From Clostridium thermobutyricum (lineage in GTDB: Bacteria > Bacillota > Clostridia > Ch29): DNA of 64,000 bases. This document shows, piece after piece, positions 34,915 to 42,131 of the stretch; within the stretch, counting starts at the first letter, position 1, and each line of letters begins with the position of its first letter. Location of the stretch: assembly GCA_016842005.1 (NCBI GenBank), contig JAENYD010000011.1, forward strand, positions 1 through 64,000. The letters are read 5' to 3'. The notes under the pieces were generated by a model. That model made no database searches. It saw only the letters and a program-made list of their open reading frames with translations, and had not been told where the DNA came from. The translations under genes and the position numbers were made by a program.

Positions 34915-35955
34915 ATGAAACTGTACCGGTTAGGAGAACTGCCAAAATTTGATTCTATGCTGGTATTTCATGCTATGGCATATCTTGGGATGGAAGGGTT
35001 TATTGTTGTATCTCCTCAAGAACCTATAGCAACTATAGGATATTTCCAGGATTTGAATACAAGTATTAACTTGGAATATTGCAAAGATAACAATATTGGG
35101 ATCATGCGGAGAGAAGTTGGTGGAGGAACTACCCTGCTGGACAGAAACCAGATATTCTACCAGGTAATTCTGAATAAATCAAATCCTCTGATTCCGGGGG
35201 ATACTTTTACCCTGTACCGAAAGTTCTCTCAGCCGGCAATAGATACCTACAAAGACCTGGGCATACATGCAAAATTCAAGGAAGTAAATGACCTGATAAC
35301 CGAAGGAGGGAAAAAAATTACAGGAGAAGGAGGAGCGAATATAGGCGACATGCTGGTTTTTGTTGGGGGGCTTCTTCTGGACTTTGACCACGAGTTGATG
35401 AGCAGAATCTTTCCTGCAAAGAATGAGGAATATCGTGTTCAGCTACTGCAAACTCTAGAAAACAACGTCACCACTGTTAAAAGGGAATTGGGACACCTTC
35501 CCCCAAAAAAAGAGGTTGAAGATAAGCTGGTTACTAACTTTGAAAAGCTTTTTGGACCCTTCGAGGCAGCAGAACTTTCGGATGAGGTATGGATAAAAGC
35601 AAAAGAATTGGAAAGGCACTACACTTCCAAAGAGTTCTTGAGTAAAAAAAGCAGAGAACAGTCAGGAATAAAAATAGCAAGTGGCATTAATATGTTTGAA
35701 AAGAGGTATAAAGCAGTAGGCGGTACAATCCATGCTGTTTATGAGATGAAATCAGGGCTGATAGGCGATGTGAATCTGTACGGGGATTTCACCTTCTTAC
35801 CCAAGGAAAAACTTATTGATTTAGAACAGGTATTCAAAGGACTGCCTCTGGATAAACAGCAAATTCAAGGTAAGGTTGAAGAATTTTTTGTAACCAACAA
35901 TATCGACTGCCCGGGAGTGTCGCCACTAGATTTTGCCAGCATTTTTTTCAGTTGA
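34915..35955 (+). CDS. lplA: Lipoate-protein ligase A family protein
   Basis: A 346-residue ligase of the LplA/BirA fold. The lipoate loop IMRREVGGGTTLLDRNQIFYQV (near 60-80) and the catalytic-lysine segment NDLITEGGKKITGEGG (near 130) are both intact. It attaches lipoate (or octanoate) to a carrier lysine using ATP. The only lipoyl acceptor in the window is the GcvH-like protein at 28565, and dedicated lipoate ligases travel with LbpA genes in sHdr loci, so that protein is the likely client. ATG 34915 is used since AAAGGAGG precedes it. C-terminal 100 residues (FEKRYKAVGGTIHAVYE..) fit the LplA accessory domain. Confidence 0.88.
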   Translation: MKLYRLGELPKFDSMLVFHAMAYLGMEGFIVVSPQEPIATIGYFQDLNTSINLEYCKDNNIGIMRREVGGGTTLLDRNQIFYQVILNKSNPLIPGDTFTLYRKFSQPAIDTYKDLGIHAKFKEVNDLITEGGKKITGEGGANIGDMLVFVGGLLLDFDHELMSRIFPAKNEEYRVQLLQTLENNVTTVKRELGHLPPKKEVEDKLVTNFEKLFGPFEAAELSDEVWIKAKELERHYTSKEFLSKKSREQSGIKIASGINMFEKRYKAVGGTIHAVYEMKSGLIGDVNLYGDFTFLPKEKLIDLEQVFKGLPLDKQQIQGKVEEFFVTNNIDCPGVSPLDFASIFFS

Positions 35956-36051
35956 GGTAGGTCTCCATTCCAATCTTCTTTAGGGAAAACTTTTTCTCCG
36001 GACAGATAATTTCCCGGTATTCATATTGCAGTCAAATTAGGAGAATACAAT

Positions 36052-37080
36052 ATGGGCATTAAGGAAGAAATAAGAGAATTTGGGAAGAGCATAGGGATAG
36101 ATTTAATAGGATTTACTACCGCACAACCTTTTGATATAACTCAAAAGGTTTTAGAAGATAGTATTAATAATGGGTTTGGACTTCCGCATTTAAACAGGAT
36201 TTTACTTCAACGATGTACTCCCCGGAAAAGAATGCCCCAGGCCCGTTCCATTATTTCTGTTGCAATGTCGTATAATATTTCTCCCGAACACTTTCCATCA
36301 AGACCTGATGCACCATTTTTAGGCTTTATATCCAAGCATGCAGTAGGGATGAACTATCAGCGCGTATTAAGAGAAAAGCTGTTTCAGGTAGCCAGGTTTA
36401 TTAATAAGTTTACGCCTGTGAAATATAGGATATTTGCTGGCGGGAGTTCAATGGTTGACAGAGCGATTGCTCAACGGGCAGGCATTGGCTGGTCTGGTGC
36501 TAATACCTGTTTATATACAATAGATTATGGTTCATGGGTATTTCTGGGGAACATGCTTATTGACCTTGAAATAGAACCTGACAGGCCTATAGAAAATCAA
36601 TGTAAAGAGTGTTATCGGTGTGTAACAGCCTGCCCGACAGGTGCACTGGTTAAACCCAATGTAATCGACCCATACAGATGTCTTTCATATATAACCCAGA
36701 TGGAGGGCTATATATCAGAAGAATTTCGCATCTCCATGGGCAAAAAAATTTTCGGGTGTGATACATGCCAGCAGGTATGTCCTCAAAACAGGCAGGCTAT
36801 ACCGTCAGATCATCCTGAGTTTATGCCGTTAATAGATCCGAGTGTAGATTTGATATCTCTTCTACGAATGGACAAGGAAGAATTTGGTGAAAGTTTCGAG
36901 AAAACCGTTATTGGCTTGGGCAATCGAGATATAATATTGAGAAATGCAGTTATTGCCCTGGGGAATTATCGTGATAACAGAGCGGCAAACGTTTTGAAAG
37001 AAGTTCTTCATCAGCATGTTTCACCTGTGGTTCGAGATCATGCAATATGGGCGTTATCCCAAATTAGTAGATTTGATTAG
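36052..37080 (+). CDS. queG: QueG-like epoxyqueuosine reductase family protein with HEAT repeats
   Basis: A 342-residue iron-sulfur protein: an N-terminal cobalamin-binding-type domain (GFTTAQPF; ARSIISVAMSYN), the GIGWSGANTCLY and GSWVFLGNMLID motifs, two ferredoxin motifs (CKECYRCVTACP; CDTCQQVCPQN) and C-terminal HEAT-type repeats. QueG reduces epoxyqueuosine in tRNA to queuosine, using cobalamin. Relatives can act on other substrates, so the role here is not certain. The TAG stop is followed in the same frame by 18 further codons that look protein-like before TAA at 37135, so the C-terminus may be recently truncated. ATG follows TTAGGAGAA. Confidence 0.8.
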   Translation: MGIKEEIREFGKSIGIDLIGFTTAQPFDITQKVLEDSINNGFGLPHLNRILLQRCTPRKRMPQARSIISVAMSYNISPEHFPSRPDAPFLGFISKHAVGMNYQRVLREKLFQVARFINKFTPVKYRIFAGGSSMVDRAIAQRAGIGWSGANTCLYTIDYGSWVFLGNMLIDLEIEPDRPIENQCKECYRCVTACPTGALVKPNVIDPYRCLSYITQMEGYISEEFRISMGKKIFGCDTCQQVCPQNRQAIPSDHPEFMPLIDPSVDLISLLRMDKEEFGESFEKTVIGLGNRDIILRNAVIALGNYRDNRAANVLKEVLHQHVSPVVRDHAIWALSQISRFD

Positions 37081-37220
37081 GATGATGCATTTAAAAAGGT
37101 ACTTAAAAGAGAAAGCAGCAAAGAAGTAAAAAAGTAACTGCTTTTGTTCTTAATCTGATGGTTACTGAAAAAAGCAATTGCTTTAAAGTTTTATATCAGA
37201 AAAAGAAAGGAGAGAGAAAG

Positions 37221-38114
37221 TTGATTAAAACCATGGAGCAGCTAATAGAAAAGGCCCGGCAGCAGAAGACCATGAAACTGGCTGTTGCTGCAGCACAGGA
37301 TGCCGAAGTGCTGAAGGCTGTTGATGAAGCTCTGGGCCTGGGGATTGCAGAGCCTGTGCTGGTAGGAGACGAAGAAAAAATCAATGAGATAGCCACCGGC
37401 CTGGGTATTGATGCGGGCAAATTCCGGATAATCGACAAGCCGGATTTCGAGGAGGCTGCAAGAGAGGCGGTGTCCCTGGTCAGCAGCGGCAAGGCGGATT
37501 TTGTAATGAAGGGCATACTGGGTACAGCGGACCTGTTAAAGGCTGTACTGGACAAAGAAATCGGGTTAAGGGGCAAAAACCTTCTCAGCCATGTCATGGT
37601 TTACCAGGTGCCCGCATATCACAAGATGCTGATTTTAACCGACGGTGGCATGAACATTGCTCCTGATGTGGAACAGAAAAAGCAGATAATTGAAAATGCC
37701 CTGGAGGTTTCCAGGTCTCTGGGATGTGAGGATGCAAAGGTGGCTGTGCTTACTGCCGTAGAAAAAGTCAATCCCAAGATGCAGGCGACCATGGATGCCC
37801 AGGCGTTGAAAGAAATGCACTTTGACGGGGCAATAGTTGACGGTCCCCTGTCCTTTGACCTCGCCATCAGCCGTGAAGCGGCGGAGCACAAGGGTATAAA
37901 TAGCCCGGTAGCCGGGGAAGCGGATATTTTACTGGTACCTGTTATTGAGGTTGGCAACGGCATAGGCAAGTGCATGACCTACTTTGGGAATGCCCGGTCA
38001 GCGGGGATAGTGATGGGAGCAACAGCGCCCATAGTCCTGGTGTCAAGGGCGGATACCCATGAGGCAAAACTCAACTCCATTGCCCTTGGAAGCGTAATAG
38101 CAGGCAGCAGGTAA
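37221..38114 (+). CDS. ptb: Phosphate butyryltransferase, copy 2
   Basis: The protein is identical to that encoded at 17174 after the initiator. It starts with TTG instead of ATG, preceded by AAAGGAGAGAG, a ribosome site unrelated to that of copy 1; the duplicated block begins one base inside the start codon. Three silent differences occur within the first 72 bases. Function as for copy 1: acyl-CoA to acyl-phosphate. Different upstream sequences mean the two copies can be regulated separately; this one lies 141 bases past the QueG-like gene with no recognised promoter. Confidence 0.92.
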   Translation: MIKTMEQLIEKARQQKTMKLAVAAAQDAEVLKAVDEALGLGIAEPVLVGDEEKINEIATGLGIDAGKFRIIDKPDFEEAAREAVSLVSSGKADFVMKGILGTADLLKAVLDKEIGLRGKNLLSHVMVYQVPAYHKMLILTDGGMNIAPDVEQKKQIIENALEVSRSLGCEDAKVAVLTAVEKVNPKMQATMDAQALKEMHFDGAIVDGPLSFDLAISREAAEHKGINSPVAGEADILLVPVIEVGNGIGKCMTYFGNARSAGIVMGATAPIVLVSRADTHEAKLNSIALGSVIAGSR

Positions 38115-38215
38115 TAATCAGAATACTCTGTTATATGATTTCTATTGTCGGATAGTGTATAATTTTGACGAGGGGAAGCATTTCTGAAACCATATTTTGT
38201 GAGGGAGTGAGAGAA

Positions 38216-39958
38216 TTGAAGAAACTTTTGACAGGCAACGAAGCTATTGCCCGGGGAGCGTATGAAGCGGGCGTAACAGTAGCGGCTGCCTATCCGGGTA
38301 CCCCCAGTACCGAGATACTTGAAAATATCGCGCCATACGAAGAAATCTATGCAGAATGGTCACCAAATGAAAAGGTAGCCCTGGAAGTAGCGATAGGGGC
38401 TTCCATATCCGGAGCCAGGTCTCTGGCAGCCATGAAGCACGTAGGGGTTAATGTTGCGGCAGACCCCCTGTTCACGGCAGCATATACCGGAGTAAACGGC
38501 GGCCTGGTACTGGTAACTGCCGACGACCCCGGCATGCACAGTTCACAGAATGAGCAGGACAACAGGTACTATGCAAAATCAGCGAAACTTGCGATGCTCG
38601 AACCCAGTGACAGCCAGGAAGCAAAGGACTTTGTAGCTGAAGCTGTGAAAATAAGCGAAGAGTATGACATTCCGGTACTTTTAAGGGTAACAACCAGGAT
38701 ATGCCACAGTAAAGGTCTGGTAGAATTCAAAGAAAGACAGGAAGCAGGCATAAAGCCGTATGAGAGGAACATGGGCAAATATATAGCCACTCCCGGCAAC
38801 GCAAGAAAACTTCATGTAACCCTGGAAGACAGGCTGGCAAGACTGGAAGAATACAGCAACAGTACACCGCTCAACTCCATAGAGTGGAACGACAAGAAAA
38901 CAGGTATAGTTACAAGCGGTATAAGCTACCAGTATGCAAAAGAAGTATTCGGCGACAGCGCATCATACTTAAAGCTTGGTATGACCTTCCCGCTGCCCAG
39001 GAAAAAGATGAAAGAATTTGCCGATCAGGTGGATACCCTTTATGTAATAGAAGAGAACGAGCCATTTATAGAAGAAGCGCTGAAGGTAATGGGTATAGAC
39101 TGTACAGGTAAAGACAAAATACCGGGCATATTGGAACTCAACCCTGACATAGTAGCAAAAAGCCTTCTTAACAAAGAAAACCAAATAATAAAGGCAGACC
39201 GAGACATGCCTGCCCGTCCTCCTGTACTTTGCCCGGGATGTCCGCACAGAGGCCTGTTCTATGCACTGAGCAAGAAAGACGCAGTAGTAACCAGCGACAT
39301 AGGGTGCTATACACTGGGAGCCATGCCGCCTTTAAACGCTGCCGATACATGCATCTGCATGGGTGCAAGCATCAGTGCAGGCCATGGTTTCGCAAAGGCC
39401 CATGAGAAAAACGGCAGAGACAAAAAAGTATTTGCAGTAATAGGAGACTCCACCTTCTTCCATTCAGGCGTAACCGGTCTTATGGACATGGCATACAACA
39501 AGAGCAACCTCACAGTAATAATAGCCGACAACAGGATAACCGGCATGACAGGTCACCAGGAAAACCCCGGAACCGGAAAAACACTAAAAGGTGAAGACAC
39601 CGTAATGGTAGATATACCAAAGCTGTGTGAAGCCCTGGGTGTCAGGAACGTAGTAGAGGTCAATCCTTTAAATCTCAAAGACATGCAAGCCGCAGTAGAC
39701 GAGGCCATGACATCCACAGAGCCCATGGTAATAATAACCAAATGGCCGTGTGCATTATTAAAAGAGCAGCCGAAACCGGCGGGGTACTGCAGGGTAGACC
39801 AGGATAAATGCAGGCAGTGCGGAGCATGTATGAAGATAGGGTGCCCTGCCATACAGAAACTGGACGGCAAAATAGTAATTGATGATACAATGTGTAACGG
39901 CTGCGAACTGTGTACACAGATGTGTGCATTCAATGCTATCGAGAGGGTAGGTGAATAA
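38216..39958 (+). CDS. iorA: Indolepyruvate ferredoxin oxidoreductase, alpha subunit, copy 2
   Basis: Identical in nucleotide sequence to 18169-19911 as far as compared by eye, so domains and clusters are as described there. The TTG start and its GAGGGAGTGA site lie inside the duplicated block, so both copies should be translated with equal efficiency; only upstream promoters can differ. Placed downstream of the lipoyl-Hdr-hydrogenase cluster, this copy would receive 2-oxoacid made by the GlcD-like enzyme. Confidence 0.92.
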   Translation: MKKLLTGNEAIARGAYEAGVTVAAAYPGTPSTEILENIAPYEEIYAEWSPNEKVALEVAIGASISGARSLAAMKHVGVNVAADPLFTAAYTGVNGGLVLVTADDPGMHSSQNEQDNRYYAKSAKLAMLEPSDSQEAKDFVAEAVKISEEYDIPVLLRVTTRICHSKGLVEFKERQEAGIKPYERNMGKYIATPGNARKLHVTLEDRLARLEEYSNSTPLNSIEWNDKKTGIVTSGISYQYAKEVFGDSASYLKLGMTFPLPRKKMKEFADQVDTLYVIEENEPFIEEALKVMGIDCTGKDKIPGILELNPDIVAKSLLNKENQIIKADRDMPARPPVLCPGCPHRGLFYALSKKDAVVTSDIGCYTLGAMPPLNAADTCICMGASISAGHGFAKAHEKNGRDKKVFAVIGDSTFFHSGVTGLMDMAYNKSNLTVIIADNRITGMTGHQENPGTGKTLKGEDTVMVDIPKLCEALGVRNVVEVNPLNLKDMQAAVDEAMTSTEPMVIITKWPCALLKEQPKPAGYCRVDQDKCRQCGACMKIGCPAIQKLDGKIVIDDTMCNGCELCTQMCAFNAIERVGE

Positions 39959-39960
39959 AG

Positions 39961-40542
39961 ATGGCTAACCAGGTGAAGAATATACTGTTTGTAGGTGTAG
40001 GAGGACAGGGTATAATCCTCACAAGCAAAGTACTGTCCACAGCCCTTGTAAACGCAGGGTACGATGTAAAGATGTCCGAGGTGCACGGCATGGCTCAGAG
40101 GGGCGGAAGCGTTACTACCCAGGTAAGGTACGGTGACAAAGTATACTCTCCGATTATAGGCAAGGGTCAGGCGGATATAATAGTATCCTTTGAGAAAATG
40201 GAAGCCTTGAGGATGATAGAATATCTAAAAAAAGACGGTGTAATGGTAGTAAATGACCATGCCATACCGTCCATGCCGATCCTGACAGGACAGGCAGAAT
40301 ACCCCGAAGGTATAATAGAAGAACTCCAGAGCAAGGCAAAGACAATAGTATTCAAGGCGGCAGAAGTAGCACGGGAGATAGGAAACCCCAGAACCCAGAA
40401 CATAGTCCTTCTGGGTGCCCTTGTTAAGGCTTTCGGCCTTGAAGACCTTGACTGGGATAAGGCCATTGAAGAAGAAGTTAAGCCCAGGTTTGTTGAAATA
40501 AACAAAAAGGCCCTGGAAAAGGGCATGGAACTGGCAGGTTAA
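39961..40542 (+). CDS. iorB: Indolepyruvate ferredoxin oxidoreductase, beta subunit, copy 2
   Basis: Identical to 19914-20495. The duplicated block ends two bases past its stop codon; a different terminator (40584-40620) follows. Confidence 0.92.
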   Translation: MANQVKNILFVGVGGQGIILTSKVLSTALVNAGYDVKMSEVHGMAQRGGSVTTQVRYGDKVYSPIIGKGQADIIVSFEKMEALRMIEYLKKDGVMVVNDHAIPSMPILTGQAEYPEGIIEELQSKAKTIVFKAAEVAREIGNPRTQNIVLLGALVKAFGLEDLDWDKAIEEEVKPRFVEINKKALEKGMELAG

Positions 40543-40583
40543 ATAAATCAGAGAATCTTACAGTTTTGATGCCGTATAAAAAA

Positions 40584-40620
40584 ACGGCCGGAAGAAGTAA
40601 AACTTCCGGTCGTTTTTTTT
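40584..40620 (+). terminator. Terminator after iorB copy 2
   Basis: ACGGCCGGAAG pairs with CTTCCGGTCGT (one G-T pair) around an 8-base loop, followed by a run of T residues to 40620. A classic Rho-independent terminator. Confidence 0.85.
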
Positions 40621-40624
40621 ATGC

Positions 40625-40746
40625 AGCCCCACCGCCGCTAATACTCCCATCCTATCAGGCGGGAGATAAGCGCACTATGTCTTCAGATAATGGATCCCAA
40701 ACTTCAGATGGGGTTAAAGCCCCGCCTGAAGTTTGGGATCCTGTAT
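40625..40746 (+). repeat. Dispersed two-hairpin repeat, copy E
   Basis: Has the CGCCGCTAATACTCCC start, CTCCCATCCT..AGGCGGGAG hairpin and a very strong terminal hairpin at 40692-40741. The outer arms GGATCCCAAACTTCAG and CTGAAGTTTGGGATCC are perfectly complementary (16 bp) and enclose GGGG/CCCC. The 5' TTATCCGATGG part is missing. Confidence 0.75.
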
Positions 40747-40973
40747 AGGCGTCCGGAAAATCGCAACAGGGTACATAGACACAATGTGTAAATATTTAAA
40801 ATATTCATTCATTTGTAGTCTGGTTTACAGAAAAGTGTGTACGGGTATTGTTATAATTTTTAAAAAGCGGAGTCAAGGAGATCAAAGTCACTGGGTTTAT
40901 TCCGGTTCGGTTGATCTTCCTTTATATCGTATTATAGGTCTTCATCAAACATTAAAAAACGGAGGTTAACATC

Positions 40974-42005
40974 TTGAGAATAGTTGACTTTAGAAGCGAC
41001 ACCCTGACAGTGCCCACAGAAGAAATGAGGGAGGCGATGTACGAGGCGAGGGTGGGTGACGATGTCTACGGGGAAGACCCAACGGTGAAAGAACTTGAAG
41101 AAATGGCTGCAGCAAAAGCGGGAAAAGAATCAGCTCTTTTTGTTACATCCGGTACCATGGGAAATCAACTGGCACTTCTCAGCCATACCAAAAGGGGTGA
41201 GGAAGTAATCCTGGAGGAGAATTCACATATTTACAACGCTGAAGTTGGAGGGGCGGCTTTCTTGTCTGGACTGCAGCCGAGGCCTATAAAGGGAAACAGA
41301 GGGATTATGGACCTGGAAGATATAAAAAGGGCCATTAGACCGGAGGATATTCATTTCCCCCGAACAGGGCTTATATGTATTGAAAATACCCATAACATGG
41401 CCGGTGGAGTGGTCATTCCGGTATATCAGATGGAAAAGGTTTATAGTCTTGCGAGGGAACATAATATTCCTGTTCATCTTGACGGGGCCAGGATTTTCAA
41501 TGCAGCAATTCACATAGGGTGCGATGTGAAGGAACTAACCCAATACTGCGACAGTGTTATGTTCTGTCTCTCCAAAGGTCTGTGTGCTCCTGTGGGTTCA
41601 ATCCTGGCAGGAGATAAATCATTCGTAGACAAGGCGAAAAGGTACAGGAAGATGATCGGCGGGGGTATGAGGCAGGCAGGAGTGATTGCGGCTCCCGGCA
41701 TTATAGCTCTCGAGAAAATGGTTGACAGACTGGAAGAGGACCACAAGAAGGCATTCGGGCTTGCTGCGGGCTTGTCCGGTATCGGTGGCCTTACGCTGGA
41801 TAAAGAAAGGGTAGATACGAACATTGTAATGGTAGACGTCAGAAACACGGGCTGTAAGGCTCACGAACTGACTGACGTGTTCAGGGAGAAAGGCATACTG
41901 GCAGTTGCAATAAACGAAAGAATGATCAGGTTTGTGACACACAAGTATATTTCAGAAGAAGATGTCCAGTATGCGGTAGACACAATACGGGGTGTTCTGA
42001 GTTGA
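40974..42005 (+). CDS. ltaE: Low-specificity L-threonine aldolase
   Basis: A 343-residue PLP enzyme of the beta-eliminating lyase fold. The N-terminus (VDFRSDTLTVPTEEMREAM) and GDDVYGEDPTVKELE are family signatures; the PLP lysine lies in MFCLSKGLCAPVGS near 199, and LDGARIFNAA supplies the conserved Asp. It cleaves threonine or allo-threonine to glycine and acetaldehyde. TTG start with GGAGG 9 bases upstream. The NhaC-type carrier gene follows after 126 bases. It could feed the microcompartment genes downstream, but an aldehyde dehydrogenase is absent, so a direct link is not shown. Confidence 0.9.
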   Translation: MRIVDFRSDTLTVPTEEMREAMYEARVGDDVYGEDPTVKELEEMAAAKAGKESALFVTSGTMGNQLALLSHTKRGEEVILEENSHIYNAEVGGAAFLSGLQPRPIKGNRGIMDLEDIKRAIRPEDIHFPRTGLICIENTHNMAGGVVIPVYQMEKVYSLAREHNIPVHLDGARIFNAAIHIGCDVKELTQYCDSVMFCLSKGLCAPVGSILAGDKSFVDKAKRYRKMIGGGMRQAGVIAAPGIIALEKMVDRLEEDHKKAFGLAAGLSGIGGLTLDKERVDTNIVMVDVRNTGCKAHELTDVFREKGILAVAINERMIRFVTHKYISEEDVQYAVDTIRGVLS

Positions 42006-42131
42006 AAAAAGGATACTCAGGCCTTATTGGAATGATGGGAGGTGAGGAGTTAATTGCAGGCTGTGAAATGCCTGCTGCTATCAGGCGGGTGATGCCCGCA
42101 ACGTTAGATATATTAAGGGGGAGGAGTATAT

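Larger units (their letters stand above)
37222..40544 (+). repeat. 3.3-kb direct duplication, right copy (ptb-iorA-iorB)
   Basis: The counterpart of 17175-20497, in the same orientation. The two copies enclose 16.7 kb containing the second sigma-54 regulator, buk, the carrier, the glcD-hdr-hydrogenase operon, lplA and queG. Recombination between them would excise or amplify this segment as a unit of about 20 kb. Confidence 0.92.
40543..40973 (+). other. Gene-free stretch between iorB copy 2 and the threonine aldolase gene
   Basis: These 431 bases hold a terminator (40584-40620), repeat copy E (40625-40746) and A/T-rich sequence. A TATAAT at about 40850 has no good -35 partner. No gene was recognised. 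Confidence 0.5.

Noticed and set aside
37078-37080. TAG in the QueG-like gene read as pyrrolysine
   Set aside because: Other genes here end with TAG and no pyl genes are seen; a nonsense mutation is simpler.
39553-40086. Long minus-strand frame across the iorA/iorB junction (also in the first copy)
   Set aside because: It arises from the codon pattern of the ior genes and appears in both copies only because they are identical.
17175-40544. Composite transposon explanation of the ptb-ior duplicates
   Set aside because: No transposase, inverted ends or target-site duplication is visible, and the copies consist only of metabolic genes.
40566-40969. Two small + strand frames between iorB copy 2 and ltaE
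   Set aside because: They cover a terminator and the dispersed repeat and look like no protein.
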